A model generated the notes under the pieces. That model saw only the letters and a program-made list of their open reading frames with translations, was not told where the DNA came from and did no database searches. DNA of 64,000 nucleotides from Dethiobacter sp. (lineage in GTDB: Bacteria > Bacillota > Dethiobacteria > Dethiobacterales > Dethiobacteraceae), in contig JAGXRN010000009.1 in NCBI GenBank assembly GCA_018335875.1, positions 1 to 64,000 of the forward strand. The letters run 5' to 3'. Below are positions 24,182 to 31,802 of the stretch, piece after piece. Each line of letters opens with the position of its first letter. Position 1 is the stretch's first letter. Both the position numbers and the translations under genes were made by a program.

Positions 24182-25415
24182 CAGCATTTTTCAAATAAGT
24201 ATGCAAACGCTAAACTTCTATATCATCCATTTTATATTTCCAGCGATAAACAACAGGCTCAGCATTGACTTCATCCATATACTGATAAATGCGCTGAACC
24301 AATTCATCTTTTGTCCTTACACGGATACCTTTTAAGCATACTCGTGCAAACTTGCCAAAGAAACTTTCTATCATATTTAACCAAGAGCCATGCTTAGGGG
24401 TAAATACAAAATCAAACCGTCCAGGGTGCTGTTCCAGATACCTACGCGTTTCTTTTGATGTATGCGCACTATGATTATCAAGAACAATTTTGATCTTCTT
24501 ATCCTTATCATACTTTTCATCAAGTATTTTCAGGAAATCAACAAAATCTGAGCTTTTGTGGCTTTCCCTGACAAGAGGGATGATTTCCCCAGTCATTAAA
24601 TCCATGCCGGCAAGAAGTGTTACCGTGCCTAAACGCTTGTATTCACTATCGCGGCCCACAAAGCCATGTTTCATACTTGGTCTCAAATCATCCATCGTGT
24701 TGGCAATTGCTTGGATGCCTGGTTTTTCATCATAAGATATCGTAATGATTCCGGTCTCTTCATCGCTTTCAAATTGCAGTTCCAGCTGTTTATACACAAT
24801 AAGGACATCGTTCATTTTTCGTTCGAATTCAGGATCTCTTTTTTCTAGATAATACCTGATCTTGTGGGGCTTTATGTCCGCTTCATTAAGAATAGTGTTA
24901 ACAGTAGATGGAACAATTGTTGATAGGTTTGGATATCCTGCATCATCACAGTTTTTTCTAATATGGCTCTGTAGACTACGTACTGTCCATAATTCCTGGG
25001 CATACCCAAAATCTGTAGGCCTTTGGCATGCAAGATTTCGCACATATACTTTATCTTCGTCTGTAAGAATGGCTTTACGACCTCTGCCTAAATCGTCTTT
25101 CAATGCCGATTCCACACCTGATGAAACGTATTTTTTTAGACATAGCTCTACTGAATTTCGATGAATATCCAGTTTTTCTGCAATCTTTACATTGCTCATA
25201 CCGTCTGAGCTAAGTAGTAGAATTTTTGCGCGTTGCACCTTTTGAGCTTCTGCTGTTCTTGTATTTGTAATTGCAGTCAAGTATTCAATTTCTGATTCAG
25301 CAAGTTTAAAACTGCCATATTTTTTAGGACGTGCCATACGTATCTACCTCCATAATGTTTATAGATATAGTATAGCACTTTTCAATATATTTGCATAGTT
25401 ATTTTAAAAACATTG
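24182..25415 (-). mobile_element. IS630-family insertion sequence
   Basis: 1234 bp between the 8-bp repeats. Terminal inverted repeats of 26 bp (24182-24207 and 25390-25415) match at 21 positions: CAGCATTTTTCAAATAAG against CAATGTTTTTAAAATAAC, both continuing into TATGCAAA. It contains one transposase gene. IS630 elements normally duplicate only TA; here the flanking identity extends to 8 bp. Confidence 0.88.
24210..25337 (-). CDS. IS630-family DDE transposase
   Basis: 375 residues, apparently intact. The N-terminal helix-turn-helix region 'MSNVKIAEKLDIHRNSVELC' is followed by the DDE catalytic core: the first Asp in ISYDEKPG, the second in 'VLDNHSAHTS' and the Glu in 'KHGSWLNMIESFFGKF'. These are the IS630/Tc1-like signatures. 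GGAGG lies upstream of the start. It is transcribed against copA. The unbroken frame and good inverted repeats suggest a recent, possibly still active element. Confidence 0.92.
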   Translation of the reverse strand: MARPKKYGSFKLAESEIEYLTAITNTRTAEAQKVQRAKILLLSSDGMSNVKIAEKLDIHRNSVELCLKKYVSSGVESALKDDLGRGRKAILTDEDKVYVRNLACQRPTDFGYAQELWTVRSLQSHIRKNCDDAGYPNLSTIVPSTVNTILNEADIKPHKIRYYLEKRDPEFERKMNDVLIVYKQLELQFESDEETGIITISYDEKPGIQAIANTMDDLRPSMKHGFVGRDSEYKRLGTVTLLAGMDLMTGEIIPLVRESHKSSDFVDFLKILDEKYDKDKKIKIVLDNHSAHTSKETRRYLEQHPGRFDFVFTPKHGSWLNMIESFFGKFARVCLKGIRVRTKDELVQRIYQYMDEVNAEPVVYRWKYKMDDIEV

Positions 25416-25423
25416 TACTAGTA
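25416..25423. repeat. target-site direct repeat, right
   Basis: TACTAGTA, identical to 24174-24181; it encodes part of 'DVLVTLG' in the reconstructed copA. Confidence 0.8.
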
Positions 25424-27205
25424 ACACTGGGTTCCATTCCGCCATTTCTTATCGGGCTCGCATCTTTTATTATTCCTGTAACCACGTTTATCGAAATGGG
25501 TGCAAACATAATGTTCTTTCATTTAATTGGGCGTTATTTAGAAGCACGCGCCAAAGGTCATGCCTCTCAGGCAATCAAAAAATTATTGCAAATGGGAGCA
25601 AAAACTGCGAAAGTTTTGCGAAATGGCGAAGAAATAGAGATCCCAATTGAAGCACTGCAACCCGGTGATGTGATGGTCATTCGGCCTGGTGAAAAAATTC
25701 CCACTGACGGTATCGTTGTGAAAGGGCATAGTGCTGTGGATGAATCGATGGCAACTGGTGAATCTCTGCCTGTGGAAAAAAGGGAAGATAGCGAAGTTAT
25801 CGGTGCCACAATTAATAAGCATGGTCTCTTGCACGTTGAAGCCACAAAGGTGGGTAATGATACTTTCCTCTCTCAGGTAATTAAAATGGTGGAAGAAGCG
25901 CAGGGCACGAAAGTCCCTATACAGGAATTTGCTGACCGGGTTACGGGTTACTTTGTTCCAGTAATAATTGTATTCTCCATTCTCACTTTTACAACATGGG
26001 CCATTTGGGGCGACTCAATGCGTAACTTACTTTTTGTCGTATCCCCCTTTCTCCCCTGGATAAACCCTACTGTTGGTCGTTTTACCCTGGCTTATCTTGC
26101 TTCAGCCGCAGTTCTTGTCATATCCTGCCCGTGCGCATTGGGGCTTGCCACACCAACCGCACTAATGGTTGGCAGTGGTATTGGCGCGGAAAAAGGTGTT
26201 CTGATACGCCGCGGCGAGGCGATTCAGACAATGAAAGACATTAAAGTCATCGCTTTTGATAAAACAGGTACTCTAACCAAGGGTAAACCTGCTGTTACTG
26301 AAGTAGAAGTCACCGGTGAACTTGCGGATGAACAGTTATTGAGCTATGCCGCCAGCGTGGAATCTGCTTCAGAACACCCACTGGGCCACGCCGTTGTAGA
26401 GGCAATTAAAGATAAAGATGTTAAACTTAAAGAGGTGTTGAATTTCACTTCACACACAGGCAAAGGAGTAAGTGGAGAGGTAGAGGGCTACACAATACTG
26501 GTAGGCAGTCGTTTGCTAATGCAAGATCACGGGGTTGAGGCCAGTGGGTTTAGGGAAAGGATGGAGCAACTTGAAGAACAAGGCAAAACGGTGGTTATTG
26601 TAGCTATGAACCATCAAGTTGCCGGTTTGATCGCCATCGCCGACACATTAAAAGAAGAAGCACATTTTGCTGTATCCGAACTAAAATCTTTGGGGCTGGA
26701 GACAGTAATGATTACTGGAGATAACATGCGAACTGCAGCAGCTATCGGCAAGCAGCTTGGCATCGATCATGTGGTGGCCGAGGTTATGCCTGACGGTAAA
26801 GTGGAAGAAATAAAACGGTTACAAGAAAAAATGGGTATAGTAGCCATGGTTGGGGATGGCATTAACGACGCACCCGCGCTGAAACAGTCTAATGTGGGGA
26901 TTGCCATAGGTACCGGTACGGACATTGCCATTGAAGCTGCAGACATTACGCTCATCCGTGGTGATTTGGCGGGCTTGATTACCGCAATTAAACTTTCACG
27001 AGGTACATTTACTAAAATTAGACAGAATTACTTCTTTGCCTGGTTCTATAATGCTATTGCAATTCCTATTGCAGCCATGGGATTATTACACCCAATGATA
27101 GGTATGGCTGCCATGAGTATGAGTTCCGTAAACGTAGTTTGGAATTCTCTTCGCTTGCGACGTTACAATGTTGACGCCGAATACAATGTAAAGCTAAAGC
27201 CGTAA
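25424..27205 (+). pseudogene. copA: copA 3' part (copper P1B-type ATPase, interrupted by IS)
   Basis: The remaining 593 codons of CopA. All catalytic parts are intact: the actuator loop ATGESLPVE, the membrane copper site [13 protein letters not shown], the phosphorylation site [11 protein letters not shown], the nucleotide-binding [11 protein letters not shown], the hinge [12 protein letters not shown] and the last two helices. The ORF track extends 5' to a TTG at 25391 inside the IS end, without a Shine-Dalgarno. A truncated protein lacking the metal-binding domains and the first helices could conceivably be made from an IS promoter. It is otherwise a disrupted copper exporter. Confidence 0.9.
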
Positions 27206-27252
27206 ACGTACTAATTTAATAAAATATTAACATCTCAGGTTAATAGTTTTCC

Positions 27253-27293
27253 AATAAAAGGTGGTTGGAATAAATCTCCAACCACCTTTTATT
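27253..27293. terminator. bidirectional terminator after copA
   Basis: AATAAAAGGTGGTTGGA, a 7-nt loop, then TCCAACCACCTTTTATT: a perfect 17-bp stem with A/T flanks, shared by copA and the convergent small gene at 27334. Confidence 0.88.
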
Positions 27294-27333
27294 TTTGGAA
27301 TTTCGATAGGATACACACGTTATATTTGCTAAC

Positions 27334-27513
27334 TTAGATGCCCTTATTAATAATACTCTCGGGGATGACATCAATAATGTTTCCATCTTTTTCATCACAA
27401 TGTTCTTCTTTTTTGTCACAATGGCTCTTTCCGCCACCGTGCATACCACGCATCATGAAAATATGCATTAGCGGGCACAACAAAAATATTAAATAAGGTA
27501 AATAACGTTCCAT
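27334..27513 (-). CDS. Met/His/Cys-rich mini membrane protein (paralog A)
   Basis: 59 residues from the ATG at 27513 (GGAGG seven bases upstream). It begins MERYLPYLIFLLCPLMHIFM and continues MRGMHGGGKSHCDKKEEHCD: one hydrophobic segment followed by a Met-His-Gly patch and two Cys-containing acidic/basic repeats. The 'CPLMHxxMMRG' pattern resembles DUF2933-type small membrane proteins (tentative). A paralog lies at 29172-29321. Both have a BlaI-type dyad overlapping the Shine-Dalgarno. Soft-metal binding is likely from composition only. Confidence 0.68.
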   Translation of the reverse strand: MERYLPYLIFLLCPLMHIFMMRGMHGGGKSHCDKKEEHCDEKDGNIIDVIPESIINKGI

Positions 27514-27522
27514 TCTCATGCC

Positions 27523-27539
27523 TCCTACAATTTGTAGTA
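27523..27539. promoter_or_regulatory. BlaI-type operator dyad (site 6)
   Basis: TCCTACA-ATT-TGTAGTA has one mismatch to consensus. On the minus strand it runs into GTAGGAGG, the Shine-Dalgarno of the mini-protein gene, so the operator would lie in the 5' leader or over the start point. Confidence 0.62.
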
Positions 27540-27616
27540 AATTATGCCACAATAATTTCCATCCTTAAACAAAGAAGGGGGGTAGTTTAACGCCATACCT
27601 AGGGCTAAGAACTATG

Positions 27617-27682
27617 ACCGTCGTTGCAATGAGCGACCCGGGGAATAAAAAAACGAATTTCTGCTGCCATTTTTTTGCCTCC
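27617..27682 (-). CDS. tiny ORF with perfect Shine-Dalgarno, possibly frameshifted
   Basis: GGAAGGAGG seven bases before an ATG opens MAAEIRFFIPRVAHCNDGHSS, 21 codons. A T7 run lies within it. One extra T would instead give MAAEIRFF joined to 'LFPGSLIATTVIVLSPRYGV', a membrane-spanning mini-protein of about 35 residues. The unusually good ribosome binding site argues that something is, or was, translated. No family is recognised. Confidence 0.3.
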
Positions 27683-27717
27683 TTCCTATGTGTGTCAAGC
27701 ATAGTGCTTATTCTAAA

Positions 27718-27864
27718 CTAACTGTTTTTATGGTTATTTTTATTTTGATTTTGAGGGTATTGTTCCAGACGGTTGATAGTGCAGCAATCGGGGGTTTGTC
27801 CCTGAAACTCCTTCTCGTTCGCCTTGGCCAGCTTGTCAATAAAACGCTTGAAAGCCTCAAACAT
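27718..27864 (-). CDS. LDCC-motif-like putative metal-binding mini-protein
   Basis: 48 codons, not in the ORF track, with AAGGAGG upstream. It begins MFEAFKRFIDKLAKANEKEF and continues QGQTPDCCTINRLEQ, then an Asn/Gln/Lys-rich tail. The short basic helix followed by a vicinal-cysteine D-C-C motif and Asn matches the pattern of the small 'LDCC motif' proteins of anaerobic Bacillota, with Pro in place of Leu. It belongs to the cluster of tiny Cys-bearing genes around the disrupted copper exporter. Its role is unknown. Confidence 0.58.
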   Translation of the reverse strand: MFEAFKRFIDKLAKANEKEFQGQTPDCCTINRLEQYPQNQNKNNHKNS

Positions 27865-27904
27865 GAGATTTACCTCCTTGTAATAATGCTTATATTCAAT
27901 GGCG

Positions 27905-29092
27905 TTACCTGATGTAAGGAAGGGGGTTTACCCGCTCCCCGTTAATTCTGATTTCAAAGTGCAGGTGCGGTCCGGTAGAAAAACCTGTGGAGCCAACAAT
28001 AGCAATACGTTGGCCTTTCACAACAGGGGAGGCGTCCTCCACCAGAAAACTGTCGTTATGAGCGTATACTGTAGCTACTCCACCGCCGTGGTCTATGATG
28101 ACAAGATTGCCGTAGCCGCTGCCCATGCGGTATGTATAGGCGATACCTGAATCAGACGCCACCACATAAGCGGGCTTGCCGATGTATGAACGCGACTTGG
28201 GCCAGCGGTTATGGGGGATGCCGATATCTATGCCGCCGTGCCAGGAGCCCGGTTGGCGTGTAATAGGGTTAGTACGATAGCCATAACCTGAAGTAATCCA
28301 ACTTGGTCCAAATTCCTGCAGGGGCCACAGGTAGGCTCCGGTGCCTCTGGGTACTCCGCTTTGCGCAGCCTGCAGTTGCTTTATTAACTGCTCAATTTCC
28401 TCTGCTTCATCTTCCAGTTTTCTGATAGCATCTTCCCGTTCTTCAATTTCTCCCCGTAGTGCGGTAAGCAACTGTTCTTTTTCCCTGTTCTTAATCTCCA
28501 GTTCCTGCTTTTTGTCCAGGTTGGCCCCATGCAGAGATAACAGCTCCCGGTTACTTTCCTCAAGTGCTGCCACTAAGGTCTCTACTCTTTCTTTTTCTGT
28601 TTCAAACGCAATAAGCAGTTCCCTGTCCTGCTCCATTATTATACTTAGGTCGTTGTAGCGCGTCAGGAACTCGGTAAAAGAAGAACTGTTGAACAATACT
28701 TCCAGATAGCTGACACTCCCGTTCTCGTGGATAGCGCGCAGGCGAATCCCCAGCAGTTCTTCCATTGCATCAACGCGCTCTTGTGCCTCAGCAAGTTCAA
28801 CCTCCGCCTCGGAGATTTTTCTTTCGGTGTCGGTTATTTTGTTTTCAAGAGAGCGCAGTTCCGCCTCTACCCTGCTGATTAGGTTATCAAGATTTGCCAG
28901 TTCCCGTATCAGTGTGGTCTCCTGTCTTTTGCCGGCATCCAGCTCTTCCTGGGTTCTTTGCTGTTCATCCCTGACCGCGTCCAACCGGTCGTGTTGTTCA
29001 TCAAATTGATTTGCCAAAACGGGCAGGAACGCTCCTATCAAAAGTAATCCTGCCAGTATATAAACAAACAGCCTCAATACTTTTCTTGCCAA
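27905..29092 (-). CDS. EnvC-like M23 peptidase with long coiled coil
   Basis: GGGAGG seven bases before the TTG at 29092 sets the start. About 395 residues: a signal/anchor helix (about residues 4-28), about 200 residues of nearly continuous coiled coil, then an M23 domain with 'SWHGGIDIGIPHNRWP' and HLHFE. The zinc ligands (HxxxD and HxH) are present, so unlike EnvC itself it should be catalytic. Such proteins cut or activate cutting of peptidoglycan at division or in the cell envelope. It stands alone on the minus strand among the mini-protein genes. Confidence 0.88.
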   Translation of the reverse strand: MARKVLRLFVYILAGLLLIGAFLPVLANQFDEQHDRLDAVRDEQQRTQEELDAGKRQETTLIRELANLDNLISRVEAELRSLENKITDTERKISEAEVELAEAQERVDAMEELLGIRLRAIHENGSVSYLEVLFNSSSFTEFLTRYNDLSIIMEQDRELLIAFETEKERVETLVAALEESNRELLSLHGANLDKKQELEIKNREKEQLLTALRGEIEEREDAIRKLEDEAEEIEQLIKQLQAAQSGVPRGTGAYLWPLQEFGPSWITSGYGYRTNPITRQPGSWHGGIDIGIPHNRWPKSRSYIGKPAYVVASDSGIAYTYRMGSGYGNLVIIDHGGGVATVYAHNDSFLVEDASPVVKGQRIAIVGSTGFSTGPHLHFEIRINGERVNPLPYIR

Positions 29093-29171
29093 AACTATTC
29101 CTCCCTGGCTTCGCAAGTGCCGTCCCTGTTAAGCGCGCTTTTTTGAAATTATGATTTCTTAAATTGAGCGT

Positions 29172-29321
29172 TTAGCAGGAATAGTGCCCTATGGAACCAC
29201 AGCAGATTCCCATTGTTTCACAACTCCTTTCTTCTTCACTGTCACAATGTCCCTTACTACCACCGTGCATACCACGCATTATGAAAATGTGCATGAGTAA
29301 ATACGGCAAATACCGTTCCAT
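29172..29321 (-). CDS. Met/His/Cys-rich mini membrane protein (paralog B)
   Basis: AGGAGG six bases before the ATG at 29321 gives 49 residues: MERYLPYLLMHIFIMRGMHG, then GSKGHCDSEEERSCETMG and a Cys-Cys (GICCGS) near the end. It is identical to paralog A in its first eight residues but lacks the IFLLCP insert. It also keeps 'MRGMHGG.K.HCD.E'. The BlaI-type dyad lies just upstream. It is presumably co-regulated with paralog A and possibly a metal-binding membrane peptide (inference). Confidence 0.66.
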   Translation of the reverse strand: MERYLPYLLMHIFIMRGMHGGSKGHCDSEEERSCETMGICCGSIGHYSC

Positions 29322-29329
29322 GGCGTTCC

Positions 29330-29346
29330 TCCTACACTCTGTAGTA
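29330..29346. promoter_or_regulatory. BlaI-type operator dyad (site 7)
   Basis: TCCTACA-CTC-TGTAGTA, one mismatch to consensus. On the minus strand it abuts the Shine-Dalgarno AGGAGG of the mini-protein gene. A possible promoter TTGCAT, 18 bp, GATAAT lies directly upstream, placing the dyad near the transcription start. Confidence 0.62.
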
Positions 29347-29479
29347 AACAATATTATCACAATGCCTGGAACATGCATGCAAATAGTATAGTGCTATAAT
29401 ATTATAAACCTTAAACCTGACTTTAATGTCAATACATTTTTTATGCGTTAACAGACTTGATTCTATTGAGGACTCAACG

Positions 29480-29525
29480 TATACAAAAGGCTGACAATAT
29501 GTTTTATGCCAGCTTTTTGTGTATA
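29480..29525 (-). terminator. probable terminator of the small secreted protein gene
   Basis: An imperfect stem: TATACAAAAGGCTG against CAGCTTTTTGTGTATA. It lies about 50 bp downstream of the minus-strand gene at 29577. Confidence 0.45.
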
Positions 29526-29576
29526 GGGAAATTCTTTTTGACTAACAGAGCTTGAATTAGTTAAACCGGCAATTAT

Positions 29577-29768
29577 TTATTCACAGGCTTGAGTGGCGGT
29601 AGCACAGGTGGAAACTCCTCGCTCCATTTTTTGTACACATCGAGCCACTTGTGTGCCACCTTTTTGTGTCGCCATGTTTGACACCATGCTCGCAGCAAAG
29701 GCTGATCCACCAAAGGCCATTAGGGTTGCAACCATCGTGACAGTTACAACTAATTTTCGTATCTTCAT
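29577..29768 (-). CDS. small secreted Cys-containing protein
   Basis: AGGAGG eight bases before the ATG at 29768 is preferred over the GTG that abuts it (29777). It encodes 63 residues: a signal peptide ending AFAAS, then a mature part of about 35 residues with 'QVARCVQKMERGVSTCATAT' and a C-terminal Cys-Glu, three cysteines in all. No family is recognised. It could be a small metal- or thiol-active exported peptide. Confidence 0.62.
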   Translation of the reverse strand: MKIRKLVVTVTMVATLMAFGGSAFAASMVSNMATQKGGTQVARCVQKMERGVSTCATATQACE

Positions 29769-29895
29769 CAGTTTCACCTCCTTGCCCTAAAACAACTATA
29801 ATAAAAATTTATGACTAAACAATAATATAAGTGTGAACAAACATTGTCTGCACAGTATCTTCACAATTCCCCGGGTCATTAATATGAGAAGTTAA

Positions 29896-29937
29896 AAATG
29901 GGTGGCTTGAGGAAAAATTCATCCCACCCACCCATTT
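29896..29937 (-). terminator. terminator of the hydrogenase-protease transcript
   Basis: AAATGGGTGG and CCACCCATTT form a 10-bp stem around a 22-nt loop, followed on the minus strand by TTTTTAAC. It ends the pyr/protease transcript. Confidence 0.7.
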
Positions 29938-29952
29938 ATAAAAGTTTAGTGA

Positions 29953-30411
29953 TCAAGCTTCGATTTCAGCAAGGACAGCCTTTATCAGCTGAGGCAGCGC
30001 TTCCTGTACGGGCGGAGAGAGGCCGATGCTGAATTTATTACGTTCAGTGATTTCCATGGCAAAAAGGACTACTGCCTGCGGCATCCTTTCTTCACAGGAC
30101 TTCAGCCCACGCTCAAATACGGGAATAAGATTAAAGCCATGCACTGTCTTTTTCAGGATGTCAAGCGACGCCTCGTTGCCAGTCAGTTCAAAGCGCTCGA
30201 ACGCCCCGGCCCTGCGGCCCAAAGAGACGGCATCTATCAGGATCAGCTTACGCGAACCGAAGACCAGTTCATCAAGGAGAAGACCCGGACGCCTCATCTC
30301 CAGCAGTGTCACACCTGGACGCATCTTATTCCGCTTTAATTCCCTGACTGCATGAATGCCAAGACCCTCATCGTAAGCGAGGATGTTTCCGCAGCCAATA
30401 ACCCTCGTCAT
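29953..30411 (-). CDS. hydrogenase maturation protease (HycI/HyaD family)
   Basis: 152 residues with the family start 'VIGCGNILAYDEGLGIHAVREL' (GxGNxLxxDeGxG, including the first acidic nickel ligand) and 'LILIDAVSLGRRAG' with the second conserved Asp. These endopeptidases trim the C-terminus of [NiFe]-hydrogenase large subunits after nickel insertion. No hydrogenase subunit is encoded in the window, so it acts on one encoded elsewhere. It follows pyrE by about 95 bp on the same strand. Confidence 0.85.
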   Translation of the reverse strand: MTRVIGCGNILAYDEGLGIHAVRELKRNKMRPGVTLLEMRRPGLLLDELVFGSRKLILIDAVSLGRRAGAFERFELTGNEASLDILKKTVHGFNLIPVFERGLKSCEERMPQAVVLFAMEITERNKFSIGLSPPVQEALPQLIKAVLAEIEA

Positions 30412-30507
30412 TTAATCTCACAGCCTTCCGGCTTCATTGTTTATTCTATTCTAGGAACTAAGCCAAATCCCTTTATAGTTTTCAGAATATTGTTAATATT
30501 AAGTAAC

Positions 30508-31083
30508 TTATTTTCTACTTCCTGGCTTGACCGCCGGAATACCCTGCAGGCAAAGGGGGCAGTCGGCTGAGTCAAAAGCTTTTGCATCCAGTTTTATCAG
30601 TGACGTAAAAGGTACATCAAAATCAGCCATGCCGCCGCTGCGGTCCACTATTGACCCTACTCCTACCACTTCTCCTCCCATATCTTTAACCAGGTTTACA
30701 ACTTCAAGCACTGAACCACCGGTTGTTACCACGTCTTCCAGCACCAGCACACGCTCGCCCGGCTTAACATTAAATCCCCGGCGCAGCTCCATTTCCCCAT
30801 CCTTATCGCGCTCGGCAAAAATACCACGCACACCAAGGCTCCGTGCAGTTTCATAAGCGATAATGACCCCGCCCAGTGCCGGGCCGATACACAGCTGGGG
30901 CTTTGCAGATGCAAAATGTTCTGCCAGGGCGCCGCAGAGAACCGCGGCATGGTGCGGGTACTGCAGAACACGGGCACACTGCAGGTAGCGGTCGCTGTGT
31001 TTTCCCGATGTGAGCAGAAAATGGCCTTCCAGCAATACTTCTGTTTCTTTTAAAATTTCTAAAACCTTATCTTCTGTTAACAT
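30508..31083 (-). CDS. pyrE: orotate phosphoribosyltransferase
   Basis: 191 residues. It forms OMP from orotate and PRPP, the fifth step of UMP synthesis. The PRPP-binding motif 'VLVLEDVVTTGGSVLEVV' is intact, as is the N-terminal 'HFLLTSGKHSDRYLQCA' region. It overlaps the pyrF end by a few bases (ATG within AAATGTTAA), implying coupling. It is last in the operon. Confidence 0.95.
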   Translation of the reverse strand: MLTEDKVLEILKETEVLLEGHFLLTSGKHSDRYLQCARVLQYPHHAAVLCGALAEHFASAKPQLCIGPALGGVIIAYETARSLGVRGIFAERDKDGEMELRRGFNVKPGERVLVLEDVVTTGGSVLEVVNLVKDMGGEVVGVGSIVDRSGGMADFDVPFTSLIKLDAKAFDSADCPLCLQGIPAVKPGSRK

Positions 31084-31802
31084 TTTTCACCATCCATTTC
31101 AGCCAGCAGGCGCTGCAGTGCTTCTTGCGGCTTTGGTGCTGCAGTTACCGGGCGGCCCACCACCACGTAATCCGCGCCAAGATTTACGGCACAAGCGGGA
31201 GTTACAGTGCGCTCCTGGTCGTTTTGTGCCGCCCAGGCCGGGCGCACCCCTGGCGTTACTATTAAAAACTTTTCACCACACGTTTTTCTGATCAAGGGAA
31301 TTTCTCTGGCTGATGCCACCACACCGTCTAAGCCGGCGTCGCGGCAAAGCAGTGCCAGAGAGGAGACCTGCTCGTCAAGCGGCCTTGCTACACCCAGTTC
31401 ATCCCTTAGCTCATGCTCCGACATCGATGTCAGTACTGTCACGCCAAGCAACAGCGGTGGAGTAATCCCAAGTGCTGCTGCTCTTTTTTTTGCTGCTTCT
31501 GCAGCCTGTGCCATCATTTTACTGCCACCGGAAGCGTGCAGATTGAACATGAAAGCACCAAGGCCCACCACAGCTTCAGCCGCTCTGGACGCCGTATTTG
31601 GTATATCGTGGAATTTGAGGTCTAAAAAAACTTTAACCCCGGTGCCGGCGAGCTCAGTCACAATTCCCGGCCCTGTATTATTATAAAGCTGCAGTCCCAC
31701 CTTAAAAGCGCCGGCCAAATCCTTCAGGCCGGTTGCAAGTCCCAGCGCTTCCTCTTTAGTGTCCACATCAAGCGCTATTATTATTTTTTCCCGCAACCGC
31801 AC
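31077..31802 (-). CDS. pyrF: orotidine-5'-phosphate decarboxylase
   Basis: About 241 residues, starting at GTG (or a TTG two codons later) within the pyrD end. The catalytic signature 'VFLDLKFHDIPNTASRAAEA' (DxKxxD) is present, with 'IIIALDVDT' at the N-terminus and 'VTPGVRPAWAAQNDQERTVT' for phosphate binding. It makes UMP from OMP. It overlaps both neighbours. Confidence 0.96.
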   Translation of the reverse strand: MRLREKIIIALDVDTKEEALGLATGLKDLAGAFKVGLQLYNNTGPGIVTELAGTGVKVFLDLKFHDIPNTASRAAEAVVGLGAFMFNLHASGGSKMMAQAAEAAKKRAAALGITPPLLLGVTVLTSMSEHELRDELGVARPLDEQVSSLALLCRDAGLDGVVASAREIPLIRKTCGEKFLIVTPGVRPAWAAQNDQERTVTPACAVNLGADYVVVGRPVTAAPKPQEALQRLLAEMDGEKC

